Numbered from the stretch's first letter, positions 28,518 to 38,716 are shown. The stretch is DNA of 64,000 bases from Candidatus Tisiphia endosymbiont of Melanophora roralis (GCF_964026575.1 NZ_OZ032161.1:620001-684000); one strand, 5' to 3'. Numbers and translations are program-made. The notes: generated by a model not told the origin, from the sequence alone.

Positions 28518-29838
28518 TTACAGTTATATTCTCCAACTTTGCAAAGTAAAATATCCCAAATCCATAACTTATTACTATAGGCAACATAATACATAGTATT
28601 CCTATCTGCCCCATATATTTTGTACAATATATAAAACCAAAAGATGTAACAACAGAAATTGTGGCATGTGCTAAGGCTTATACAATACTACTATAAGTAA
28701 AGCGTTTAAAAATAGGGAAATATTTATAAAAAATTGCACTAGCTGGAGCTGAATCAGGTGCAAATAACACGATCAATAGTTGTATTATAAATAAATGTAT
28801 AGGAGTGCTGACCCTATAAAGAAAATAAGGGCAAAATATTATAAAAGTAGAGAAAATTACCCACCTGACTTTAATAATCTTTAAAGGGTATATTCTATAA
28901 CTTAAATACGCTAATAATAGCGTAGTGAATAGCTGTATTATCGAAATAAGAAAGTTATGATAAATAATATCTCCAATACCATAACCAAAAGAATTCCTGA
29001 GTATATTACCACAATAAAAATACACAAAATATGTTGGTACTGGACCAGCACATTGAATTAAAAAATAATAGAATACTGTTTTTTTCTGCACTTTTTCTTC
29101 TAAAATCGGATCACCTTTTAATATTTTTCTATCAATAAAGTGGTTATCAAAAAATGTTTTTAATCGCAATTTTGCATTAGCAAATTCTTGTGCTTCTCTT
29201 AAGTTAGTTCTAGCAACTGTACCTATAGTGGCAATTATCATTCCAAACCAAAAAAGATACCGCCAATTAAATCCATAGTTAGTAATCAAAAAACCAAAAC
29301 CTAATGCAACCATTGACCCCAAGGAGGCACAAACCGTAATCAACGTTACAACTGGATATTGTATTGGTGGTTTTGTTATTTCCATTAAATATAACTCTGC
29401 TCCCACCCTCTCACCTAAGGAAGATATACCTTGTACTGCACGACATATACTAATAATCCATGAAGCCGTAATTCCAATTTGTTCATAAGTTGGTAAGGTA
29501 GCCATAACAAAACACGAGGCTGCCATCATAAAGGTTGTAACAATGATAGTTATTTTTCGACCAATAGTGTCTCCTATCCAACCAAACAGCAATGCTCCAA
29601 ATGGTCTAAAAACAAAAGTGATACTATATGCAATTGCAGTAAAAAAAGCGGCAGAGTCTAGATCATTTTGGGGAAAAAACAGACTATTAAGTAAAACTGC
29701 CATATGAACATAAAGCATCAGATCAAAATACTCAAGGAATGTTCCTATTGACAGTAACCCGACGGCTTCTTTTTGTTCTCTCGTTAGATTGGTTTGGGGA
29801 TAGATAACCCTACCATCGGCTTGTACAAATTTACTCAT
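28504..29838 (-). pseudogene. MFS transporter of rickettsial ProP type with in-frame stop
   Basis: The frame from 29838 gives 386 residues and stops at TAA 28678-28680. The same frame then continues without a break for 57 codons, ALAHATISVVTSFGFIYCT and MGQIGILCIMLPIVISYGFG, to TAG at 28504-28506. The total, about 444 residues, is the normal ProP length, so the stop is a nonsense change (TAT or TAC to TAA is one step). The body is intact: SIGTFLEYFDLMLYVHMAVL, GWIGDTIGRK after helix 2, and GERVGAELYLMEITKP. The family moves osmolytes or organic acids by proton symport. Truncation removes about two helices. Confidence 0.85.
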
Positions 29839-29935
29839 AGTTGTTTAAATCTTACTTATATATTATCTAGAATTATAATTATATATAACTGTTTTAAAAA
29901 CCCCCCATGTCAATTTGACATATGGGACTATAATT

Positions 29936-30153
29936 TTAGGGTTTGATGCTACATAATTTCACAACACATATGGAGTTTCCAGCTAGTGCTATATCTTCTT
30001 CCGAGTCAGATGTATCAAGACAAGTGTCGTACGAAGCATTATGCTGGGAAGAAGATGCCCCCTGATATGAGAGGAATTGTTGACAACGCGATTCTAATTG
30101 TCTATCAGCTTATCCCTATCATCAAAATCATCAGCCATTTTATATTTTGCCAT
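29936..30153 (-). pseudogene. Small frameshifted ORF, unknown (possible exported or effector-like remnant)
   Basis: ATG at 30153 reads MAKYKMADDFDDRDKLIDN and stops. A shift of one base continues QLESRCQQFLSYQGASSSQH and DTSDSEEDIALAGNSICVV to a stop at 29936. The acidic, Ser-rich composition is unlike the neighbours. I recognise no family, and chance cannot be excluded. The rest of 30154-30689 is AT-rich with no supported gene. Confidence 0.3.
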
Positions 30154-30689
30154 GCTATTTAGGTTGATTTATGTTGCCATATTTTAATTAGAATCAATTC
30201 TAAAATAATAGTCAACTTATTTTAATAAAAAAATTAATTATTTTTCATAATATAAACAATATCTAATATTCTACTCGTATGCGATACGATTTTGATAATC
30301 AACATCTCTTTGATCTCAGGTTATATTTTTACCAAATATCTCTTTTCCCCCTTCTAATTCTAATTTGTTTATAGAACCGTGATATTGTTACAACCAAGAT
30401 TTATTATTTCAATTTTCGATATTATAATTTTCTTGCTATCGTTCAACCAAATCTTCAATATTTATAAACACTATAATAAATATAAGGTTAATAAATGATA
30501 GGATATCAGCAGGAAGAAAGAAGCCTAAAGAATAAATCTCCTACATTAATTAAACCGAGCTAATGTAAAGTTGGAGTATTGAATGCAAAAATTAATCTCT
30601 TAAACAAGGTCTCTTATATATTATAAACACATAATGCCATCAATGATTTTACCAACAGCTGCCGAGTAGAAATCATAGAACCTTAATGC

Positions 30690-32936
30690 TTAATTGTTCT
30701 TGCCCCACAAATCCATGTTATATTGTTTGCAATATTCAAACATATCAACTGTATTAGGGTGGTGTATGCCAAATTCCTTAATTTGTGGCTTGCCAAAAAA
30801 TTTATAATTATATAAATCTTTGCTTTTACAAGCTGCTTTTGCTCCTTTCTTGTATAACTCACTTACTTGAGCAACATTTTTTTTTCTATCTCCATATAAA
30901 TAATGAAATATAACAAACGCTTCTTTATAAGATTTTATGGCTTGCTTAAGCTTATCCTGGGCAAACAAAATATTACCTTGTACTATATAATTAACTGCTA
31001 AGTCAAGATTTTTAGAATAATTCGTTTTATCATGGATTGTGTTTTCCTCTATTAACCCTATGGAGATAGCTTGATTAATATATTCAGAAGCTTTATCTAC
31101 TTTACCTAAACCTAATTCGCTTTTTGCCATTTCTGTATAAATATCTGCAAATATTTTATTATTCTTATGCTTTAGAAGCTTATATATATCATATATCTGT
31201 TGAGCTTGGGTATAAGCTTCTTGATATCTACCAAGAGAATTTAATATACTTACTCTATATAAGCGGTGTTCACTAAGGGCTATGGCATTAATATCAAATC
31301 CATTTTTTATAAATATTTCAGTAGCTTTATCTACATACTCTAAACTTTCCTTATATTTGCCTTGCATCTCACATAATGCACTTTTTAAAGTATACATTGT
31401 AGATATATCAATTTCTTGTATTACTCCTTGTTTTGCTAGTTCTTCTATCTTTTTAAGAAATTCCTTAGCAAGTGCTATATTACCTAAAAGTATCTGAGAT
31501 TCAGATATATTTGACATAATACTAAATTTAAGAGAATAATTGGCTTCATCATCATCAAACTTATCTACAATATTTAATGATTTATTCAGATAAGAAATCG
31601 CTGTGTCAAAATTCCTTAATATTATTTCATGATACACTCCTATTGCTCCTAAGTACCTAGCATAATAAAATTTTTGAGATTCAGACATTTGCCACAATTT
31701 AAGTTCCTTATTTTTATCTTTTTGATTAAACCAATCAAACATTTGTTTGGCTTTGTTGTTATAAATGTTTAGATATAGAGAGAATAACTCAGACCTTAAG
31801 GTAAGTATTGCGTATAAATTAATATTATATTTTTCAGAGTTTTTTAGAAGAATCTCTAAATTTTCTGGTATAGTTTTGGCACTTCTCCACAAATATGCTG
31901 AAAAAATTCCTTTTGGTTTAGGTAATTTGCTAATCATATTTTCTAAATATATTTTATTATTATTGCCATTTAGTTCCATTATTTTATTGCTGACTATATC
32001 ATGCATTTCAAAAATAGGATTATCCTTGTTAGGATCAATATTACTGATTATAAATTTAGATAATTGATATATATCATCATCTAAAGTATTTGTATTATCA
32101 GTAATGATGGTAAGCAGCTGTTTTGAGAAACTTTGATTATTGAGTAAAGCTATTTTATTAAGTAATGTTACTGCATTAGGGTTTAATTGTTGAATAGCCA
32201 TACTAATATTCATTGCTATTTTATCAGTAGATTGATAAATTTTCTTTTTATATTCTTCTTTCTCTAAACCTTTAACTTTGTTAAGTAATTGCGCCCCTTG
32301 CACTATCAATATTGGATAACCACTAAAAGATTGCGTTAAAAATTCGATACTATTATTATCCTTATTGTTCAATAAGTTATTAGCTAAAGCTACAATAGTG
32401 GGGTGATCGAGTAGTGGCATGGCTATAATGTTATGTAACTTTTCATTATCTTGCGAGCAAAACACTACATGACCATTATGTTCCCAATCAATTAAATCTT
32501 GTACTTTTTTATTTTCATTAACTTTTAAATTATCAAACACCAATAACCATTTAGTAGTAGTAGTTAAATATGACATTACTTCTTTTTTGGATAGAGTTAT
32601 TGCTTCAGATATATTAGCTTGTTTAACCATATTGAGTTGTTGGGCTAATTTAACAAATTGTTCATTAAGGTCTAGGTTACAATCAAAAAACCAAATTAGA
32701 TCATAATTATTTTTATTCTCATAACTATACATCCTAATCAGTTGAGTTTTACCTATACCACTAGTACCAACTATACTTGCTTGTCTATATTTATTTAAAT
32801 GCTCATCAAGGATTTTAAGTTGTTGCTCATGATTGACAAAATAACTAACTGGAGTGATTAAATTAGATACTTGTTCTTGAGCAAAAGTATTACTATAAAT
32901 AATTAGTAATATGAATAATATTAGAAATTTTTTCAT
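30690..32936 (-). CDS. STAND NTPase with TPR-like repeats and N-terminal signal peptide
   Basis: 748 residues. MKKFLILFILLIIYSNTFAQ is a standard Sec signal (KK, hydrophobic core, AQ cut site). A P-loop NTPase of NB-ARC type follows: GTSGIGKTQ at 57-65, LLVFDN (131-136) as Walker B, and a hydrophobic PLL motif with HPTIV near 175. A winged-helix-like region (about 250-330) is followed by helical TPR-like repeats from about 400 to 720 (for example ALSEHRLYRVSILNSLGRYQ, AKSELGLGKVDKASEYINQA, NILFAQDKLKQAIKSYKEAF). STAND proteins act as ligand-triggered switches, normally in the cytosol. A signal peptide implies export, so an effector or periplasmic sensor role is inferred. Confidence 0.85.
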   Translation of the reverse strand: MKKFLILFILLIIYSNTFAQEQVSNLITPVSYFVNHEQQLKILDEHLNKYRQASIVGTSGIGKTQLIRMYSYENKNNYDLIWFFDCNLDLNEQFVKLAQQLNMVKQANISEAITLSKKEVMSYLTTTTKWLLVFDNLKVNENKKVQDLIDWEHNGHVVFCSQDNEKLHNIIAMPLLDHPTIVALANNLLNNKDNNSIEFLTQSFSGYPILIVQGAQLLNKVKGLEKEEYKKKIYQSTDKIAMNISMAIQQLNPNAVTLLNKIALLNNQSFSKQLLTIITDNTNTLDDDIYQLSKFIISNIDPNKDNPIFEMHDIVSNKIMELNGNNNKIYLENMISKLPKPKGIFSAYLWRSAKTIPENLEILLKNSEKYNINLYAILTLRSELFSLYLNIYNNKAKQMFDWFNQKDKNKELKLWQMSESQKFYYARYLGAIGVYHEIILRNFDTAISYLNKSLNIVDKFDDDEANYSLKFSIMSNISESQILLGNIALAKEFLKKIEELAKQGVIQEIDISTMYTLKSALCEMQGKYKESLEYVDKATEIFIKNGFDINAIALSEHRLYRVSILNSLGRYQEAYTQAQQIYDIYKLLKHKNNKIFADIYTEMAKSELGLGKVDKASEYINQAISIGLIEENTIHDKTNYSKNLDLAVNYIVQGNILFAQDKLKQAIKSYKEAFVIFHYLYGDRKKNVAQVSELYKKGAKAACKSKDLYNYKFFGKPQIKEFGIHHPNTVDMFEYCKQYNMDLWGKNN

Positions 32937-33262
32937 ATAATGAAACTGTTGAAAGATAAATTATGCCTTAACGGTACGTATAAAACATATTATTACGAAC
33001 AATTATAAAGAATAAGCAAAAATAACTCAACTTAAGTTTGAATATTAATAATAAAAATCATTAAAAAAAATAGGAAAGTTTGTTTGCTAATTCTGAACCT
33101 AAATTTCACTAACCTAGTATCAGTAGGGCATCTTTACAATCTCAAAGTTCGTATAATCCCTTATGGTGATTTTTGACATGTATAACGCCGATAGACCTCT
33201 AAATTATAACCTTATCCCAACGTAACTAGTGATTTGAGCAGTATTATTTATCAGGAGTGTAA

Positions 33263-33421
33263 ATGACATCGTCAAACTCCTCACTTAACGAAGGCATTCT
33301 GATTTGCAAACTTGCTGTACAATTTATCACATTAAAATTGATGGAATATATTTACAACATATATGATACAATTAATAGCTCTTTAACCAACTCGGCTAAC
33401 TGCAACTTTAACACAGGATAG
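33263..33421 (+). CDS. Possible small ORF (52 residues), unknown
   Basis: ATG at 33263 with a clear AGGAG five bases before the spacer. It reads MTSSNSSLNEGILICKLAVQ and on to a TAG. No family is recognised. It lies alone in the 600-base gap 32937-33544, where nothing else is seen except a 29-codon leader-like ORF beginning at about 33439. The strong ribosome site is the only support. Confidence 0.25.
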   Translation: MTSSNSSLNEGILICKLAVQFITLKLMEYIYNIYDTINSSLTNSANCNFNTG

Positions 33422-33544
33422 CCGTAAATACTATACAATGAGGTTGATAGCTCACCAACAACAGTTTGTTTATGTTATTACATTATGCACTGCATTTTGT
33501 TTGGTGCTTACATCGAACTTAGGTTAATTATAGGTCTAGTTAAT

Positions 33545-34456
33545 TTATAATATCTCCAAATCAATAATCAACTCTTCAAATTGCTGATTATTAGAATATT
33601 CTAGAGTTACCTTGTCCTTTATTTGGTTTTTGAACCAAGTAATTTGCCTTTTTGCATATTGCCTAGTCTTAATTTGTGCTAGATTTATGGCATTTTGCAA
33701 AGTAATTTCATTATTTAAATAGCATAATATTTCCCGTAGACCAATGGTTTTTATTGCAGAAGAATATATATCAGGAAAATCTTTTTTAATTTGAGCTACT
33801 TCTTCAATTGCTCCTTCATTAAATAATTTTTCTAACCTAGTATTACATGTTTGATAAAGAAATTCCCTCTTTGGATGTAGAAAAATTACCTTAAAATCAA
33901 ATGCTGGAAGAATAGATTTATTTTGTAAGCTTTGGAAAGCAAATATAGATTGCCCGGTTTCCATAAATACTTCATAGGCTCTTATAACCCTTTGAGTGTC
34001 GTGTTCATTTAACTTCTGAACAGCTAGGTTATCTAGCTCTTTTAGTTTATAAAAAAACTGGGTCGAACCAATCTTAGAGTGTAGCTCTCTAACATATTGC
34101 CTAATTTTAGGAGATATTGATGGTATTTCATTATAACCAAAAAGTAATGAATTAATATATAACCCCGTACCGCCAACAATTATTGGTAACTTGCCTCTAC
34201 TACGAATGTTTGTAATTTTTTCAAGAGCATAATTTATATATTGTATTACCGAAAATTCTTGTTCTATAGATAAAAAATTATAAAGATGATAAGGAATCTC
34301 ATTACGGTATATTTGTGATGGCGAGGCAGTAATAATGGGAATCTGCCTATATATCTGCATAGAATCACAGTTAACTATCTCAGCATTATATATTTTAGCT
34401 AAATAATGTGCCAAATAAGACTTGCCACTAGCGGTAGGTCCACATATAACTAACAT
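33545..34456 (-). CDS. miaA: tRNA dimethylallyltransferase
   Basis: 303 residues from the ATG at 34456, where the family begins ([13 protein letters not shown], the P-loop); an in-frame ATG at 34516 adds 20 residues and seems too early. [17 protein letters not shown] and [14 protein letters not shown] bind tRNA and the diphosphate, and [12 protein letters not shown] is the family's DxxRvxRalev. The C-terminus, [17 protein letters not shown], binds tRNA. It adds the isopentenyl group to A37 of tRNAs, using dimethylallyl diphosphate; idi is encoded nearby on the same strand. Confidence 0.94.
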   Translation of the reverse strand: MLVICGPTASGKSYLAHYLAKIYNAEIVNCDSMQIYRQIPIITASPSQIYRNEIPYHLYNFLSIEQEFSVIQYINYALEKITNIRSRGKLPIIVGGTGLYINSLLFGYNEIPSISPKIRQYVRELHSKIGSTQFFYKLKELDNLAVQKLNEHDTQRVIRAYEVFMETGQSIFAFQSLQNKSILPAFDFKVIFLHPKREFLYQTCNTRLEKLFNEGAIEEVAQIKKDFPDIYSSAIKTIGLREILCYLNNEITLQNAINLAQIKTRQYAKRQITWFKNQIKDKVTLEYSNNQQFEELIIDLEIL

Positions 34457-34557
34457 CGAGTCAATAATTTTTTTTGTGTAAGTTAGCTTGATTTTTATAT
34501 ATATTACATTGATCAACTCAAGCTTTTATCAAAGCATTATATTGCAAATCTGTATTC

Positions 34558-34767
34558 TATATTTCATTTTCAGACGAAACTCTCATATATCCAACCAACA
34601 TTCGTAAAACCAATGACAAAAGTTGACAAGACGTTTTACTTAATTGTTTACCACAATTATTGGTAAGATTTCGCCACTCAGGTGGGATAAAATTACCGAC
34701 TATATTATAGAAAATAGTGTCAGGATTTTCAATTAAGTTGCCGGAAAAAAATTAACGATTCTGTCAT
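34558..34767 (-). pseudogene. Broken gene X, copy 2
   Basis: ATG at 34767 has the same GGGGAGG ribosome site and leader as copy 1 at 26933. The T run is seven bases here (five in copy 1), so the frame stops after 12 codons. After the shift, TIFYNIVGNFIPPEWRNLTN and KQLSKTSCQLLSLV match copy 1 with few changes, then the sequences diverge and end at 34558. It lies between tRNA-Ala and miaA on the same strand. Confidence 0.6.
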
Positions 34768-34837
34768 ATTTCCTCCCCGTGAAAAACGGTTAAAAATAGA
34801 CTATTTTGTATGTCAAATTTGGAGACTTTTGGTGGAA

Positions 34838-34870
34838 AACCAAAATAAAACCAAAATAAAACCAAAATAA
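34838..34870 (-). repeat. Tandem 11-bp repeat, three units
   Basis: AACCAAAATAA occurs three times exactly, in the short spacer after the 3' end of tRNA-Ala. Confidence 0.85.
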
Positions 34871-34917
34871 AAATACTTTTAAGAAATTATAAAAACCTTG
34901 GAAAGGTTGGAGGTATT

Positions 34918-34993
<76 letters not shown>

Positions 34994-35033
34994 TAGAAAT
35001 ACTTTATATCATTAGTTCAGCTTTATACTATAG

Positions 35034-35585
35034 TTACAGAGCTGAATCTATAAATTTTTTGAATATTTCATTATTTTCTAATATCTCGAACTCTTCGATG
35101 CACCAAGGGGAAAATTTTGTTGGGTATTTTTCCATATATAACTTAAAGTCTACCCATTTAAGTAATTTTACTTCTGCTATTTCTTGTTCATTTATTTTTA
35201 TGATATCATCTGATAAAGCCAAATATATCGGGCATATTTCATTTTCTACAATATTATTTATAGCAAATTTATATCGATAATTAGCAATAATATCTACTTT
35301 CTGTAGGTTTACTAAACCTAATTCAAACTTTGCATGCCTATAAATTGCTTGTTCATAAGTTTCGTTAATTTGTGGATGTCCACAAAAACTATTTGACCAG
35401 AATCCACCCCAAGTTTTTTTGAGTAAACTTCTTTTTTGTATCAAAAATTCTTTTTTGCTATTGAAAAGAAATACAGAAAATCCCCTATGCAATGGAGTAT
35501 TAGAATTATGAGCTTTTAACTTATCCTCTATTCCAAGGATATTATCTTGTTCATCAACTAATACCACATGTTCTGAGTATAACAT
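35034..35585 (-). CDS. idi: Isopentenyl-diphosphate delta-isomerase, type 1 (Nudix fold)
   Basis: 183 residues. HRGFSVFLFNSKKEFLIQKR and GGFWSNSFCGHP carry the active-site Cys and metal histidines; the following ETYEQAIYRHAKFELGL is the Nudix-like helix, and SPWCIEEF the C-terminal motif. It interconverts IPP and DMAPP. It sits five bases after waaA in the minus-strand operon. The product is the substrate of MiaA, 580 bases further on. Rickettsia species that I recall use the unrelated type 2 enzyme, so the type 1 gene is of interest. Confidence 0.92.
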   Translation of the reverse strand: MLYSEHVVLVDEQDNILGIEDKLKAHNSNTPLHRGFSVFLFNSKKEFLIQKRSLLKKTWGGFWSNSFCGHPQINETYEQAIYRHAKFELGLVNLQKVDIIANYRYKFAINNIVENEICPIYLALSDDIIKINEQEIAEVKLLKWVDFKLYMEKYPTKFSPWCIEEFEILENNEIFKKFIDSAL

Positions 35586-35589
35586 AACA

Positions 35590-36876
35590 TTAATTTCCCA
35601 CTAAGTGTTTTTCTATAATATTTAAATAATTACCTAAAATTTGTTGGTTTTTATTGACAAATTCCAAAGCATTAGCCTGATAAACTTTAGCTTCCTGAGT
35701 ACCAGTCTCAGATAGAAGATACTCAATTTTATTCAGTAAATCATTTTCATCTCGAATTTGAGTAGCAGCTTTATTAGTAAGCATTTCATTAGCAATATTA
35801 GTAGAATTACTCATATCTGGCCCAAATATAATATAATTAGCAAAATATGCTGGTTCAAGTACGTTATGTCCTCCTTGTTTAAATGAACCGCCAATGAATG
35901 AGATATAGGCTATGCTAAAAAACAATCCAAGTTCGCCAAATTTATCAACAATGTAAAGATCATCAGTTAGAATAGGTATATTTTGTTTGGACTTGATACT
36001 ATAAGTTAAATTTAATTGAGTACACGCTTTTCCTATATCATTCTTACGCTCAGGATGACGTGGAATTAGAATAAAATAGCAATCTGGGTATCGTTGTTTT
36101 ATTGGTTTTATAATGTTAAGTACTACTACCTCATCGTCTAAGTGGGTGCTAGCAAATACAATAACTCTTTTACCACTCATATGTTGTGTTAAAATTGTTA
36201 ACTCTTGTGCATTTACAGGTAATTTTTTGTTGGCAAATTTAATGTTACCTAAATTAACTATATTGGTCACACCAAGTTGCGTAAATTTTTGGAAATCACG
36301 GTTACTTTGCACAATAATCTCACTAAAGTTAGCGGTAACTAATCTAAAAAATGAACTTATTTTTTTCCATGATTCAAATGATTTATCAGAAATACGTGCA
36401 TTCAATAATAATAGTTCACAATGTTTTGCCCCTTCGCTAATGAGACATGGCCATAACTCTGATTCAACAAGAATTCCTAGGTTTGGTTGCCAATTTCTAA
36501 AAAACTTTTTAACAAAAATAATATTGTCTATAGGAATGAATTGATGAATGGCATTTTGCGGTAGTTTTTGTTGTAATATTTTTCCAGAAGATCTAGTTCC
36601 CGAAGTAACCAAAAACTTTAAGGAGGTTTTTGGCATAGTTCTTTTTAACCAAAGATTATTGATATTTTCAACTAAGGTAAAAGCTATAAGAGATTCCCCT
36701 ACACTGGCTGCATGTATCCAAACTAAAGTTTCATTTCGTTTAGCATGTGCATGGGAAATAGCAAAACGTTCCTTAATACGTTTTACATCTTCTTTGCCAA
36801 TAATAACTCTTAATACTAATAAAAAGAAATACACTGGAAGAAGTAGAAAACTTAAGACATAGTATAAATAGATCAT
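35590..36876 (-). CDS. waaA: 3-deoxy-D-manno-octulosonic acid transferase (Kdo transferase)
   Basis: 428 residues. An N-terminal membrane anchor (YYVLSFLLLPVYFFLLVL) is followed by WIHAASVGESLIAFTLVENI, LLLNARISDKSFESWKK and the donor-binding IPRHPERK, then SFIGGSFKQGGHNVLEPAYF. These are the WaaA hallmarks. It adds Kdo to lipid IVA at the inner membrane, so this organism makes LPS. It is third in the operon aspC, DUF374 acyltransferase, waaA, idi. Confidence 0.95.
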   Translation of the reverse strand: MIYLYYVLSFLLLPVYFFLLVLRVIIGKEDVKRIKERFAISHAHAKRNETLVWIHAASVGESLIAFTLVENINNLWLKRTMPKTSLKFLVTSGTRSSGKILQQKLPQNAIHQFIPIDNIIFVKKFFRNWQPNLGILVESELWPCLISEGAKHCELLLLNARISDKSFESWKKISSFFRLVTANFSEIIVQSNRDFQKFTQLGVTNIVNLGNIKFANKKLPVNAQELTILTQHMSGKRVIVFASTHLDDEVVVLNIIKPIKQRYPDCYFILIPRHPERKNDIGKACTQLNLTYSIKSKQNIPILTDDLYIVDKFGELGLFFSIAYISFIGGSFKQGGHNVLEPAYFANYIIFGPDMSNSTNIANEMLTNKAATQIRDENDLLNKIEYLLSETGTQEAKVYQANALEFVNKNQQILGNYLNIIEKHLVGN

Positions 36877-36884
36877 AGATAGAT

Positions 36885-37517
36885 TTACTTCAACCCCGTT
36901 AATGCTTGTGCTAAATTAATATTGTCTTGGTTTTCATTTCCTACAAAAGCTAGTGGTAAGCCTATAAAAGCTGTTATTTTACCAAAAGGTAGAGGCATAA
37001 TCAGTTTATCCCAACTTTTGAGTAAAAAATATCTAGAAGCACTACAAGAAACTGGTATCAATTTTATATTATATTTTTGAGCAACTTTGTTAATATTACT
37101 ATTTATTTTATAAATAGGCCCACGTGGGCCATCTGGTGTAATCACTATATTACTACCGTTATGTAACTTTTGGATAATTATTTTTAAAGCTGATACAGGA
37201 TTCTTATTACTAGAACCATTTATTACCCCAAAGCCAAATTTACCTACTATATCACTAATTATTCTGCCGTCTCGATGAGGGGAAATAAGAGCATAAATAT
37301 CTTTATGACCGGCGAATATTCCTGGACCTAAAGCCAATCTGTTATGCCAAAAAGCAAAAATTACCCCTTTTTGTGCCAAAAATTCTTGTTTATTGTGATT
37401 ATCTGAAAAAACAAATTGCCAACGACAGGTAAAATAAACCACTCTCAAATAAGTATACAGCATCTTAGTAACTACACTAAGTACAAAATTGTTTTTTTTA
37501 AGGATTTTTTTTATCAC
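36885..37517 (-). CDS. DUF374 lysophospholipid acyltransferase-like protein
   Basis: 210 residues from a GTG that overlaps the aspC stop (GTGA). VIFAFWHNRLALGPGI holds the Asn/His in place of the usual HxxxxD acyltransferase motif, and ALISPHRDGRI with VITPDGPRGPIYKI follow; these define DUF374. Members are thought to acylate lipid A or related lipids in bacteria that make LPS. The neighbouring waaA supports this. Confidence 0.87.
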   Translation of the reverse strand: MIKKILKKNNFVLSVVTKMLYTYLRVVYFTCRWQFVFSDNHNKQEFLAQKGVIFAFWHNRLALGPGIFAGHKDIYALISPHRDGRIISDIVGKFGFGVINGSSNKNPVSALKIIIQKLHNGSNIVITPDGPRGPIYKINSNINKVAQKYNIKLIPVSCSASRYFLLKSWDKLIMPLPFGKITAFIGLPLAFVGNENQDNINLAQALTGLK

Positions 37518-38716
37518 GTTAATTGATTACAAGCATTCTTTATACGCGAGCATGCTTGCTCCAAGTTTTTTATCGAAGTTGCGTATGAAATTCTAAAATA
37601 ACCTTCTAGACCAAATGCAATACCAGGAATAACCGCAACGTTACATTCTTCAAGCAGATATTCTCCAAAATCGTTACTATTTTTGATAATTTTACTACTG
37701 GGAGTTTTCAAACCAAATAATTCATTACATTTAGGAAACAGGTAAAATGCCCCTGCTGGTTTATCGCAACTAATACCCTTTGTATCACTTAGAATTGATA
37801 AGGTTAGATCACGTTTTTCTTGAAAGTTTTTTGCATTAGGTTTAACAAAATCTTGAGTGCCAGTTAAAGCTTCAATAGCTGCCATTTGGCTTATAGAGCA
37901 GGGGTTAGAAGTACTTTGTGACTGAATAATAGTCATTGCCTTAATTAATGATTTAGAACCAGCCCCATATCCTATACGCCATCCTGTCATAGAATAAGCT
38001 TTTGATACACCATTAACAGTAAATATTCGATCTTTTAAATCCGGTGCTACTTGGGCAAAAGTATAAAATTTAAAATCATCAAAAATAATATGCTCGTAAA
38101 TATCATCTGACATAATATTTACATTGGGATATTTGCGTAGTAATTCAGCAATATCTGCTAGCTCTTGGTAAGAGTATGCAGCTCCTGTTGGATTACTTGG
38201 TGAGTTAATAATTAACCATTTAGTTTTTTGGGTAATTACTTGCTCTAGAGCTTCAGCTGTAAGCTTAAAATTGCTATCAATGCCACAGTTAACAAATACT
38301 GGAATCCCTTCAGCTAACATTACCATATCTGGATATGAGACCCAGTAAGGACTGGGAATAATTACTTCGTCCCCTTGGTTAAGGGAAGCCATAAATAAAT
38401 TATAGATTACTTGTTTACCGCCGCTTGATACTATTATCTCATCTAACTCATAATCTAAATTATTTTCATACTTGAATTTAGTCTGTACTGCTTGTTTCAG
38501 CTCCAAAATGCCATCAACATTAGTATATTTTGTGAAACCATCTCGCAGTGCTTTAATTGCAGCCTCTTTGATATTATTGGGTGTGTCAAAGTCAGGTTCA
38601 CCAGCCCCAAGAGAGATTATATCTCTACCCAGCTTTTTTAGTTCAAATGTTTTTTTAACTAAAGCTAAAGTTGGAGATGGTTTTATTATATCTAAGCGTT
38701 TAGCAATAAGTGACAT
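37514..38716 (-). CDS. aspC: Aspartate/aromatic aminotransferase, class I
   Basis: 400 residues. SLGAGEPDFDTP, INSPSNPTGAAYSYQELADI and GVSKAYSMTGWRIGYGAGS (PLP Lys in SKAY) mark the fold type I aminotransferases of the alphaproteobacterial AatA kind. It exchanges amino groups between aspartate and 2-oxoglutarate. First gene of the minus-strand operon; the palindrome at 38755-38791 is upstream. Confidence 0.94.
   Translation of the reverse strand: MSLIAKRLDIIKPSPTLALVKKTFELKKLGRDIISLGAGEPDFDTPNNIKEAAIKALRDGFTKYTNVDGILELKQAVQTKFKYENNLDYELDEIIVSSGGKQVIYNLFMASLNQGDEVIIPSPYWVSYPDMVMLAEGIPVFVNCGIDSNFKLTAEALEQVITQKTKWLIINSPSNPTGAAYSYQELADIAELLRKYPNVNIMSDDIYEHIIFDDFKFYTFAQVAPDLKDRIFTVNGVSKAYSMTGWRIGYGAGSKSLIKAMTIIQSQSTSNPCSISQMAAIEALTGTQDFVKPNAKNFQEKRDLTLSILSDTKGISCDKPAGAFYLFPKCNELFGLKTPSSKIIKNSNDFGEYLLEECNVAVIPGIAFGLEGYFRISYATSIKNLEQACSRIKNACNQLT

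Noticed and set aside
30482-30565. 23-codon ORF beginning near 30495
   Set aside because: Too short, no family and only a weak ribosome site; likely chance in AT-rich DNA.
30690-32936. Reading the STAND protein as an Avs-type phage defence gene
   Set aside because: The signal peptide and the absence of an effector nuclease or defence neighbours make a cytosolic anti-phage role less likely; not excluded.
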